Part shown: one piece after another, positions 11,926-22,929 of the stretch
Layout: each line of letters starts with the position of its first letter
Position numbering within the stretch: the first letter of the stretch is position 1
NCBI GenBank assembly: GCA_037367405.1
Contig: JAZKJV010002623.1
Location: 620,001-684,000 of the forward strand
Reading direction: 5' to 3'
Source of the DNA: Ottelia alismoides
Lineage: Eukaryota > Streptophyta > Magnoliopsida > Alismatales > Hydrocharitaceae
DNA length: 64,000 bases
Position numbers and translations under genes: made by a program
Notes under the pieces: model-generated
The model's input: the letters and a program-made list of their open reading frames with translations, nothing else
What the model was told of the DNA's origin: nothing
The model's database searches: none

Positions 11926-12300
11926 AATGAAATATTATGACAATCAATTTCTGTTTCAGGAAGATATTTGAAGAAGATTCCATTCTTGATTTGTCCTAAA
12001 TGAATGCTTTTCAAAGTCAACAGTTACAAGGACTCTAGACCTATAAATAGGTCCGTACACCTCATTATACAATACACAACTTATCCCTTGACGTTCTCAC
12101 ACGCGCACCCGACCAAATGTTGGATGTCCTCCCCGATGACTCTCTCAAGGACGAAAACGTACTCTCCAACTCAAATCCCATAACTGTAAGGGACATCTCC
12201 TAACATTGAGTCGGTTTCTTCCCAAGATGACTCCTTGTCTCATGAACCCTTATGAACTAAAACCAAATATCTCCTCAAATTAGTCAAAAATGACTGACCG
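11926..12300 (+). repeat. LTR-like fragment, plus orientation
   Basis: Resembles the reverse complement of 17480-18440: both carry ATTCTTGATTTGT, then AAAGTCAA, then CTCTAGACCTAT followed by a TATA-type ATAAATAGG or TTAATAAG. Family unassigned. Confidence 0.45.
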
Positions 12301-12817
12301 ATTATTATACTTATTACGCCTTGGTTGGAATTATCTTCTTGGTAGGTAGAAACTGGACGATCCAGCATGAAAGAATCCGATATCTATAGAGCTCATATAC
12401 AATGGATGATACACATATTGAGCATGAGCAGGACTGCTTAATCCAATTGAATGTGAGCCAACCCACCCAGTCTTGAATTTTGAGGATAGCTCCCAATGGC
12501 TCGAAGTAGTTGTTGATTCTAATGATACTAAGGATGTCTTTTGAAGAACATGTTGATTCTGTGAGTGGAAATATAAATGAATCGTCGTTGTGTTCCTAGA
12601 ACAAGATTTCACAAATGACCGATCTCACATCTCGGACAACAACCCACCGACTTTTGACCATTCTATTCCTAGCCTTAAGCCCTTTATCAGCTCTCAGTCG
12701 AAGGTCTCGTTTTCATTTCTGCGCTTATCTTCGGTCTCATTCACTTTTGTCTCTCACCCATACTAACTCATATCATTTTCAACATAAAATTGCACATATA
12801 TTTCTATACATATTATT

Positions 12818-13205
12818 ACGAGGTGTGACAGATGCGAGGACGGTTTGGAGAATGCGGACCACATCTTCTTTGCTTGCAGGTCTTCGGTCAGTGTGTGGGA
12901 GTCGTTGGGGCTCCCGTGGGTTCAAGCATCCGATGCGGAGCACTTTTGGAGTTCTATTCGGGCGGTGGGGCTTGGGTCTTCAGGCGATGTCTCCAAGCCA
13001 TTTGCAGCGCTCTGGGCTATTTGGCTTGGCAGGAATGATACACTTTTCAAGGGGCGTCGGTTTTACTTTGAAAATGTTCTTGCTAAATGTAATGCCTTGT
13101 ACAACTTCTGGATTTCCAACTGATGTATCTTCTTGCTTATTAATGAATGTGTTGGTATGGTGACTCCCGCCTTGGGAGGGCACCCCTGTCTTTCTTAGTC
13201 AAAAA
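12818..13205 (+). mobile_element. 5'-truncated L1 LINE (zf-RVT and 3' end)
   Basis: Reads RCEDGLENADHIFFACRSS and LWAIWLGRNDTLFKGRRFYF, the end of an L1 ORF2, followed by a short 3' UTR and an A-run. The 8-bp duplication ATATTATT flanks it at 12810-12817 and 13206-13213. Confidence 0.8.
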
Positions 13206-13319
13206 ATATTATTTAAAAGTTCCCTCGATTGCACTTCTTTAGTTTTAACTTTTTTATAATTATACTTCAAGTTTTTTACAATGAAATACAATCTAAATAG
13301 ATGCATGGACCAACTTTCC

Positions 13320-16300
13320 TTCTGTTGCATCATTCTGAATGCGATATTTACATGTGTGTTCATGCATACACCTTAGCATTTACATTTACGCTATTGCCAT
13401 TCTCTGCATATGTCTATGGTTCACAGGCCAACATTCAGATCCATAGAGCATAGCAGGTCTCACGATTGCTTTGTAAAACTTTCCTTTAATTTTCAAAGAA
13501 ATTTTCTTATCACATAAAACAATAGAAGCTCCTCTACACTTTAGACAACCTGCATTTATTCTATAAGTAACATCTCCATCAATTTCCCCATCAAGTTGCA
13601 AAATAGATCCCAAGTATCTAAAAGAATCTTTTTTTGAATGTTGTCGTCACCAATCTTCACCTCGATTCCTTCACCATTGTGTCCATCAAAAGTTCACTCC
13701 ATATATTTAATCTTAGTCGTACTTATACGAAATCCATTAGTCTCTAATTCATGTCTCCAAACCTCCAACTTCTCATTTACTCCATCTCTATTCTCATCAA
13801 TCAACACAATATCATCAACGAATAACATACACCAAGGTATCTCATCCTGAATGTGACTTGTCAACTCGTCCATAATCAAAGTAAAAAGGAATGGACTCAA
13901 AGTTGAGCCTTGATGAAGACTAGGGCTGCTAATCAAACTGAACATGTTCGTATTAGATTAGAGTTTGTTCGACAATAGTTCGAAAAATGTTCATTCATTT
14001 TTAAACGAAATGAACATGAACTTCAGATTTAGTTTGATAGCTAACGAACCGAACATGAACATAACATATGTTCGTTCGATAAAAGTTTGAGTTCGATATA
14101 TGTATATGTGTGTAACTTCATATTTATACACATGATAAATTTCAAGGATAAAGAAATTGTGTTATTTATTAGGCTTTGCACCACTTTAATTTGAATAATT
14201 TCTTAATGTTACTAATTATCGAACCTTATTATAAAACTCAAGTTTTGAACATGTTCATATAAACAAGTTTTACTTAAGTTGAATCATTAATGAACTATTA
14301 TCGAACCGAACTCGAACGTTCGTTTTCTAAACGAACTCGAACATATCCTATCGAACATTTATCGACCCGAACTCGAGCTCGAACTTTTGAACTTCCTTAT
14401 CAAACCAAACTCGAACATAGGTTCATTCGTTACAATTAGGTTTGATTACCAGCCCTAGTGCAGATCAATGTTGATGTTAAAATAATCAGTCTTCCCAAAC
14501 ATGATCCTTACACAAAATGAAATCATGTCATACATATCCTTTATGAGGTTAATGTATAGGACATGCACTTGTTTCTTCTACAAAACTCTCTGTAATATCT
14601 CTTGTGGGATAGAATCATAAGCCTTCTCCAAATCAATAAAAATCATATGGAGATTCTTCCTTTTAGCTCTATTAATCTATATCTCAGCAAGTGGATGGCT
14701 TCAACAGTTAAGCGACCTGGCATGAATCCAAAATGATTTTCTTTTACTTTGGAAACTTGTCTTAACCTTCTTTCAATCGCACGCTCCTAAATTTTCATAG
14801 TGTTACTCATCAGCTTGATACTTGTGTAATTTGAACAAATTATGAATGTCTCCTTTGTTAAGCATTACGATGCTTCTCCTCCAATCTTCAAACATTTTCT
14901 TCCTTCGCCAAATAACATTGAAAAAGTTTGTAAGCCAAGTAAAACCACACTTACCTAAAACTCTCCATACTTTTATAGGAATATCATCAGATCCTGCACC
15001 TTTCTTAGGTCTCATAACCTTCAAAGCCTCATCTACTTCCTTCTTTTGTATTCGTCTATATCTTGCACGATTCAAGTAACTTTCACTACTAGCTAGATCT
15101 CCCAAAGTGACCTTTGTATTTCCTTCCCCAATGAAAAGCTTATGGAAATATTGCTTCCATCTAGTCTCTATATCCTTCAGAGTAACAAGCAAGTGGTGTT
15201 CCTCATCCTTAATGCACCTTACTTGAGAAAGGTCGTTGATCTTTCTTTCTCTCGCTTTGGCCAACCTAAATATATCCTTCTGGCCCTCCATAGAATCGAG
15301 GTTTTTGTAATAAACTTCATAAGATTTTGACTTAGCATCACTTGCAGCCTTTTTTGTTTCCTTCTTTATTACTTTGTAGCTTGTAACAGGTTCGTCATGT
15401 CTATCCTTAGACATAGCTTTAAAGCATGCCCTTTTAATTTTGAGCTTCTCTTGCACCTCTTCACTCCACAACCAAGCCTCCTTTTAATATGGAGCTCCTC
15501 CCTTTGACTCGCCTAGCATCTCTTAGGCTACCCTTCGGATACAAGATGCCACCGCTTCCCACATCTCGTTTGCACTTTCATTACAATCCAAAGATAAATC
15601 TTCTCTTGATTTTGCTAACTTTCTCCCCCCTGAAGCTTGATTGCTTTAATTGAAGATTCCACTATCTAGTTATAGTGATCCTAGAAACCCTCCTTTTCTT
15701 TACCATTCCATTTATTTGCGCATACATGACTAACCAGCGATGTTGTGTTGTCAAACTCTTTGTGGGATTACTTTATTGTCTTTGCAACACAACCGATCTC
15801 TTCACCTTAACGCAATCTATATGTGTTCATCCCTCTTCTTGAATAGAGTGTTTGCTATGAAAAGATCATAAGTTCTTCAAAATCCAGAATGACTTTTCAT
15901 TCTTCATTTATATCCCCGAAACCATGGCCTCTATGAACACTACCATACCCTGAAGCATCCTTTCCCACATGTCCATCAAGATATCCACCTAAGCAAATCA
16001 TCTCTCGTCGTGGGATTCCTTACACAATCTTATCCAAATCTTCCCAAAAAGCTTATTTAATCCTTTCATCTAAACCAATTTGTGGTGCATAAACTGAGAT
16101 GATATTCATAATTTCTTCGTGCACCAATTTTAATAAAATAATCTGATCCTTGAATCTTTGCACCTCAACCACACAATCCTTCAAATCCTTATAAACGACC
16201 ACTCTAACACGATTTCTGTCTGTATCTTTACATGAATACTAAAGGTTAAATCTTGTCTTCTCGATCTTCCTTACTTTCTCTCCAACACATTTTGTCTCTT

Positions 16301-16380
16301 GAAGACAATATCTGAATCTTCCTTCTTTCTATATATACAATCTCCATCAATTTGCCAGTAATGTAGCGACCCTTGCCAAC
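13320..16380 (-). pseudogene. RTE-clade LINE, minus strand, interrupted by a hAT MITE
   Basis: The minus strand runs through an endonuclease region (about 16375-15480, heavily broken), then a linker and early RT (15471-14803, with KIKRACFKAMSKDRHDE and EALKVMRPKKGAGSDDIPIK). A middle RT part follows, with [18 protein letters not shown] and MLFVDDIVLIDE around 13800-13900 (active-site box FVDD). The C-terminal part is at 13613-13386 ([15 protein letters not shown]). It is the same family as the + copy at 40380-44205. The hAT element 13921-14457 interrupts the RT. Its far 3' end with the TTG-repeat tail is missing. Confidence 0.85.
13921..14457 (+). mobile_element. hAT-type MITE in the RTE copy
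   Basis: 537 bp whose ends are TAGGGCTGCTAATC and, inverted, TAGGGCTGGTAATC. The 8-bp flanks ATGAAGAC (13913-13920) and GTGCAGAT (14458-14465) match at 5 of 8, consistent with an old hAT duplication. The interior is rich in GAAC/GTTC motifs and has no ORF. It shares its end sequence with the larger element at 47986-54013. Confidence 0.75.
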
Positions 16381-17480
16381 TTCTCATTGCATTCAAGCGA
16401 TGCAATGTATCGCTAGTACAGAACGCCTCCTCCCCTTCTACTATCATTACATCGTCGGTCATCATGTCCCCCAACCGCTCCCTTACAGTTAATAAAAGGA
16501 GGAAAAGGAGGACTGAAAAAAGGGGACCCATCTTGGGGTTTCTCCCCTATATCCCCACCACCACCTTCAGACGTAGTTGTACCGCATTGGTTTCCTTATC
16601 TCCTTTGTGTGCCCATCGACCCGACTACATCTCTCATCACAGATCAAGTCCATTGTCGACGTTGCTCCAGCGCAAGAACCCGTCATTGGAGTGGGGTTGC
16701 TCCTCTACCTCCGAGCAACCGAGTGTGAAGCTCAACTCGACTCCCACCAGCTTCTCCATCTGTTCATCGCACCACTACCACGATTCTACCACCCTTTAGC
16801 CCAGCACGGCCCCTCCTCCTAACAATAGTCCCCACTACTGTGCTCTACTATTGTTGGTCGAGCACAACACTCCTCCGCCAATCCCCAATTTTCCGACCTA
16901 GGTACCTTTTCAAAGATTTTTTTAAATAGCTTTCTTAAGAGAAAATTCTAGATTTTTACATAATTTCACAACATTCAAGTCATTTATGTCAAATTAACAT
17001 TTTGCTGATTATTCAATTCATGGAAAAATTACTTTTGTTTTCAAAGTTTTTGTTATTTTCAATTTAGTCCTTTGATGACTCTTCTGCAATATTATATACT
17101 TTGTTTATTTCTATTGCAATTTAACTAACTAAAAAAATTTAAAAATTGCATATTTATCTAAGTATTTCAGTAATTATAATCAGGTTCCTCGCATTATTTT
17201 AAAATTTCATTTAGGTCCCTAGATTTCTTGTAAATCACAATAATGGGAAAATTCACCAAAAATAGAATCTGAAAAATCCACGAAAATTCATGTGTGATAC
17301 CGATGATGGCTATAATAAGTTTCAACACATTCCAAGATCCTAGGATTAAAAAGAAAAATAGTTCTCTAATCAAGTCCAATAACGTACAAATGCCTCTATA
17401 TTTACAAAAAAATCATGTAAAATGTCCGAGTCCCCAAGCATCAAACTGCCATTGGTTCCCAATCGTCTAATGGGGGTGCG
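16381..17480. other. Non-coding stretch, partly GC-rich leader-like
   Basis: 16460-16880 is C-rich and resembles a retroelement leader. 16900-17480 is AT-rich and resembles 21600-22100 in style. No gene recognised. Confidence 0.4.
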
Positions 17481-18440
17481 GGTGGATTGGAATGTATGAC
17501 ATGAATTGTTGCAAACTTGCAATTATAATAACCAAAACAACCACAGCGTTGCATAGAACTTTCAATCACAAGATAAAGAATTAAACATAATTGCACAGGT
17601 ATTTGAAGTGGAAAACATCATGGGTAAAAATCATGATCAAAGTCTCCCAACTCGGACTTTTAACATGACCTACATAGGTTTTTTACTATCTTGAGTTGCT
17701 TACATGATCAAGCAAATCTTATTACAACCTGAGTTGATTATGCAGTCAACTAAATTATTTTATAGGTAAACAAACCTAACAATCTCAATACCAAAATAAA
17801 TAAACAATAAAAATAAGACGCAAAACTAGAACGGTCTTATGAACAATGAGCATGCTTGTAGGATTTGATCGTGGAACACTGAGATGTTGGAGTTAAACGC
17901 AGAACAAAAGGCATCTCTTAGAATTTTCACTGACAAAGAGATAAGATGAGATAAAGAGATAAGATGAGATGATTCGTGTTGTTATGTGTTATAAAATGAG
18001 GTACAAGGTCTTATTAATAGGTCTAGAGTTCCCATAGCCATTGACTTTAAAAAAGTAGCCACTTATAACAAATCAAGAATAAAATCCCCTTCAAAATTCT
18101 TCATGAAATAAAAAGTGATAGATAAGAACATTTTGTTGATCAATCAGGTGAATTTTGATGATCCATCAGAATTAGAAAGTGACTAATAAGTGATGAAAAT
18201 TAATGAATCATAAGTAGTTGTTATATAGTTGTTGGAATCCAAAAATTGATTGATCATAATACAAGGATTAATCGATCAGGTAAGAATGATCAATCAAAAG
18301 TTAATCGATCAGTCAAGGAAAATTCACCGATAGGAATTTTATCGATCAACCAAGGATACTAGTCGATCAAGGTTGATCGATCAGTATAGTTAGGTTGATT
18401 GATCAATCTAAGATTTCTAATAAAAATGCAAAATACATGA
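17480..18440 (-). repeat. LTR-like sequence, minus orientation, with CGATCA motif array
   Basis: Repeated TCGATCA/TGATCGA motifs occur from 18130 to 18410, and CTCTAGACCTATTAATAAG-like promoter sequence lies on the minus strand near 18020. It shares layout with 38990-40215 (GTGGAAAAC/GGGTAAAAATCA near 17620). Likely an LTR of an unassigned retrotransposon; ends not fixed. Confidence 0.45.
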
Positions 18441-18869
18441 TGCTTGAGGTCTTTTACAATATAAGACAATTACAATATGTAAGACTTAATAAAAGAAAAG
18501 ATCTTTGAATTATTCTTGAGCTTGAGATCCTTTGAGATTGAGCTAAAGTTCATTAGCCTTTGGACTTCTTAGCTTTCTTCTTACCTCTAGCATGAGCTTC
18601 TCATGCTTAAGCTTCTAGGTATCCTTAAGCTTGAGCTTTATCTTAGTCCAATAGCTTTCTTGTTTTTAACCTAGCTCCAAGTTAACTGCACAAATGTTGT
18701 TAGCATCAAAATGCATATGCTCAAGCATAAACTAGCAATCACCTTCATTTTGATTATGACAAAATATTTAACGTGTTGCAAAAATAATGAGCATATGAGC
18801 AAACAATTTTAAAACATTTTCCCTCCCCAAAACTTTATGATTTTTTAGTAAGCACTTTATAGTTCCTGT
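18441..18869. other. AT-rich spacer with AAGCTTGAGC-like motifs
   Basis: Degenerate copies of CTTGAGCTT/AAGCTTGAGC at 18520-18650; no gene seen. Confidence 0.35.
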
Positions 18870-19022
18870 TGTTGAGATATTTGTTATCTTTCTTGCCATT
18901 GTCTTATTATCTATTTATTTCATCTTCTTTATGTAATTTGCCATATTGGTTCCTCTCCTATATAAGAGAAGTAGAGAACACAAGGCTTCTCATAAACGTA
19001 ATTCATTCTTTCTCCTTCTACA
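18870..19022 (+). repeat. 5' LTR of copia H
   Basis: 153 bp, TGTTGAGATATTTG to CTTCTACA, with CCTATATAAGAGAAG promoter-like sequence; the PBS follows directly. Confidence 0.82.
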
Positions 19023-19556
19023 TGGTATCAAAGCGACGGTCCTAGACCGAAGTTCTCTTATCCCACCAAACCCAAACCCTAGCTCCACCCTCGGCCACCA
19101 CCGACAACCGTTGGCCCCTCCCGTCGTAGCCCATGCTGCCCCCAACCACTGCCAAGCAACGGCCCAGATCGCCCTCGACCGCCTAGGCTGCCGCCCAACG
19201 CCTCCGGTTGTTGCCCAGGGCATAGCCAGGCTGACCCCAACCGTCGCCAAGGGCAAAGCCAGGCCCTTCCGGCAACCACCCACGCCACCCCTCTGCCATC
19301 CTAGGCCGTCGTCGACTCTCCCATGCATCTTTGTGCACTCCTATGACTCGATCTGCAATTTGATCCAGTCTGATTTTGACCGGAGAACGTGATTTCAGAC
19401 CTATAAATCATGTTTTCCGATCCTAGAGAGCGGCGAAGATTGATGAGGATGGTTGTATGAGTTTACACGTACAACCAATCCTCCGTATGATCGTGTAGAC
19501 TTGTTCATATCGGTCTACTCCCCAGTTGAGTTCCGTTATTCAGCCGTTTATCCGTC

Positions 19557-20344
19557 ATGTCAGAGAACAAGGGTGATATTTTTTCATTCAGAACCTTCAA
19601 GGGCCTAGCTCCCATCGCTAAGATGGATGGGACCAACTATGACGTGTTTTCCATGCAGTTTCTCACCCTCATGCAGTGCAACAACAAGGAACACAACCTG
19701 ACAGATCTAAAGACAACGAATAAGACTGGGGCAAATGCTTCTTGGAAGCAAGACGACGTGTATGCGCGTATTTGGCATTGTGGGACCCTTACCACAAAAA
19801 TAATCAATGATATTCTGAATCAGCCCACTGCCAAGGCGATGTGGGATATTTTAGCATCCACCTATGCTCAAGCGAAGAATGAGACCAAGATTCTTCAACT
19901 ACATTTTGATATCTATATTGCCAAGCAGAATGGTCATCCTCTACACGTATAATACTCTTCGCTCCGTAGCATGTTCGAGAAGCTTCATAGCTACATGCCT
20001 GTTATGACATCTACTCAAGGCCTTAAATGTTGGATTTTGGTTTCATTTCGATGACTAACCGAAACGAAATTTCGACCGAAATTCGGTCGAAATTCAACCG
20101 AAATTTCGGTCATTTCGGTCGTTTTTTGAACTAAGGCCATGAATTTCGACCGATATAGGGCATTTCAGTCGAATTTCGATTACCCACCGAAACCAAAATT
20201 CGATCGAAATTCAGCCGAATTTCGACGAAATTTGAGGCCATGCATCTATTGAGCAGTAGATGTATAGGAACTCCATGATAGTTGTCTTCATGGCTGGACT
20301 TGATACAGAGTATAATGCTAAATCGAGCATCCATCACCGGTGAG
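19557..20344 (+). pseudogene. gag of copia H
   Basis: Starts MSENKGDIFSFRTFKG and continues TAKAMWDILASTYAQAKNET. A stop follows LHV at 19950. The later parts (MFEKLH, then after the MITE the MAGLDTEYNA-like stretch) are out of frame or carry stops. Confidence 0.8.
20016..20242 (+). mobile_element. hAT-type MITE in copia H gag
   Basis: 227 bp. Ends are CAAGGCCTTAAAT and, inverted, CATGGCCTCAAAT. The 8-bp flanks are CATCTACT (20008-20015) and CATCTATT (20243-20250). The interior is built of GACCGAAATTTCGGTC-like palindromic units. Confidence 0.8.
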
Positions 20345-20352
20345 GTCGCGCT

Positions 20353-21349
20353 TAGGAATGAGCATTGGTATGGGTCCTTGCAGGTCTTGTAGGGCCTAGG
20401 CCCAAGGCCATTTAACATAAAGGGCTTTGGGCCAAGACAAGGCTTAGAAATTTATCAAAGTTCAGCTTAAACCCAAGCCCAGTCTAAAACTAATGGGACG
20501 AGCTTGGATAAGGCTAGCCTAAACTAATACATCTAAAAAACACTCGATAATCTCTCAAGTCCCTCATTCAACGACAATACCATTAGAGATTATTGTTGTA
20601 ATTTGTTATTAGAAAGGATAAATCTATATAATTCTCATATTATCCCTCATTAATGGTTTTGCAGAAGTGTCACACATTACACTTTTAATTTGTTAGAGGA
20701 ACGACCTCATGAACAAGAGGTTCATCCAAGATAGCATGGTGTACTCGCATCAACCAATCACTTTAGAATGGATGAAGAACGAATTACCTACAAGATTTGC
20801 TAAGAAAATAATAAAATATATATCAACCAATGCACAATATTTATCATTTTTTTATATTAGATTCGGAATGATGCAATCAGAAAAAAAAGTTGGTGTAGCT
20901 CCGAGCGAGGATAAGATGCAAGAAAACCGCTTAAGATGGTTTGGTCATTTGCAAAGAAGATCAGCTAACGCACCAGTTAGGAGATTCGAGTGTTGTGGGA
21001 TGTTGAGCTGGCTAAGAGAGGGCGAGGATGACCCAAGAAGTGTTGGAAAGAGACTATACGAAGGAATCTCAGTTTTTTTGGATATAAGCCCGAGATTGAC
21101 CCAAGACAGATCTGAATGGAGGTGAAGAATCCATGTAGCCGACCCTTTTGTGGGAAAAGGCTTTGTTGTTGTTGTTGATTGGGCTACCGAGCCATGTCAA
21201 ATATAACCCAACCTCGGCCTGATCTAAAATCATATGGGTATATATTTTGGCCCATACTAATTTCAATCTTGGGATTGAGATGGGCAAGGTTAAGGGGGGG
21301 TCAAGGTTTCAAGCTCGGTTGGGCTTGTATGGCCCAATGCTCATCCCTA
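20353..21349 (+). mobile_element. hAT-type non-autonomous element in copia H
   Basis: Ends are TAGGAATGAGCATTGG and, inverted, TAGGGATGAGCATTGG, with many GGGC/GCCC motifs just inside both ends. The 8-bp flanks GTCGCGCT and CTCGTGCG agree at 5 of 8. An RTE 3' fragment sits inside. No transposase seen. Confidence 0.7.
20862..21177 (+). pseudogene. RTE LINE 3' end with TTG-repeat tail
   Basis: Carries [20 protein letters not shown], the last conserved RTE segment, then the 3' UTR (CCATGTAGCCGACCC) and a (TTG)n tail typical of plant RTE elements. 5'-truncated. Confidence 0.8.
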
Positions 21350-21357
21350 CTCGTGCG

Positions 21358-22929
21358 TTTGCATCGCCCCGGTGAGCTCCCAACACCGATTGGCCATCAC
21401 CGATCATCCTCCCAACCATGATCGTCACTATGGTCATGCCACCGTCGTTGGGTCGCATTACTACCACGAGCGTTGGAGGTCCCAACTTAAACCATGTGTC
21501 CCCTCCACGGGCACATTTGCAATAAAAAATAACCTCAATATTTCTAATAATTTTGGACTTACATAATTTTGCAATTTTGAACTTTTTATTATTATACAAA
21601 AATAGATTTTAAAATCAAGTTTTCATTATCTACAAATTGGTCCCTCATCGACCTAACGGTAATTTTGAGAAATATCTTTTTTATGCAATTAACACAATTA
21701 AAAATTTTCAAAATGAAAAAATCGATCGTCCCTCCTTATTGCATTTGTAATTAGTTACAGGTCCTTAGTTACGATTTTTAATTCAAGGTGCCCTAGGTTT
21801 GAAATAAATTACAAAAAAGGCTCCTATACCTTAAAAATAGTGGGAAAATCTGAAAATTTCCCAAAGAAATCGTTTACACCCATGAAAATGCCTACAATCT
21901 AATAATATAGTTCACCATGTTTCGAGGACCTATAAAAAATGTCTTATTCGAGTCTAATAAAGGACAAAATGGTCCTAAAATGCATAAAAACTCCGCGTAC
22001 TAGCTTCAAGTCTCAGTGCTTGACCATTAAACTTGCCAATATAAGTTATTGATCTACCCTTAGGCTTGTTTGTTCTTATAAATCTCTTGGATTTTGAGAT
22101 TGTACACAACACATAAAAATCAGTTCTAAACACCACAAAAAAATGCCGCATCACCTTGCTAAAAATAACTGCCCAAATTAACTCGGTTCGCTAAAAAGTT
22201 TATCTCGACCATGTCTTCCTCGTTCTACTAGATTGATTAAATGCCATCATTCCAGCTATGCAATCAAGGCATCTATAAAATTCTATCAGCAGCCATATCG
22301 CAGACAAACCATGCCCTTAGGTCACTTTTAATTATGTTATCTATTACATGATACATGAATACAAGACTGCTCTCAATTCTCCAATGTCATAGCAAAATTC
22401 GAGCCCTCCTAAGATTGCTTCCATCTCATATTACATTATTTCCCATCCCCTAGATCACTCTTAGCTATATGCACCAGTCACAACATTGTGATCTCCCACA
22501 ACAAACCAAAATCAAAGCCTTCTTAAGGTCCCATTCCAAATCATATTGCATTTTTAAAAAAATATAAGAAGATGGAATCCATAATCACAACATCAAGAAC
22601 ACAAAATTTACATGGTTTATGATGATCATGATGACCGGCATCATCCACGTTGCATGCATTAGCACTTCGTTTGGTTTCTTTTCACCGTCACGGATTCCTT
22701 AATGCATGGGTTGTTTGAATGAAGCATTGTGTCACCATTGTCTCTTCTGTGAACCTCGTGAACAACCTTACCAAGGGAGGCACCTTTCAACTGCAAAGAA
22801 AGTGCGACAAGAATGTGTGCTAGCTCCACTTCTATTTCTTTTGGTTGCCATGCATTGCCAATAATGGTGGACATGGATATGAGTAGCGGCATATGGGTAT
22901 TCTTAAGAGGAATTATCGATCTCTATCAT
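21358..22929. other. Non-coding AT-rich stretch in intron 2
   Basis: 21420-22100 resembles LTR-type non-coding DNA. A minus-strand ORF of 77 codons at 22892-22659 (SMSTIIGNAWQPKEIEVELA) looks less random than its surroundings but matches nothing I recognise. Confidence 0.35.

Larger units (their letters stand above)
18870..20344 (+). mobile_element. Copia element H, 5' part only
   Basis: Short-LTR lineage: 5' LTR 18870-19022, PBS TGGTATCAAAGC at 19023, GC-rich leader, then gag from 19557. It is split by the MITE at 20016-20242 and cut by the hAT element at 20353. No pol or 3' LTR was recognised after 21357. Confidence 0.82.

Noticed and set aside
16464..16822. Plus-strand ORFs of about 80-110 codons
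   Set aside because: C-rich leader-like DNA with no family motifs; overlapping frames in all phases suggest composition, not coding.
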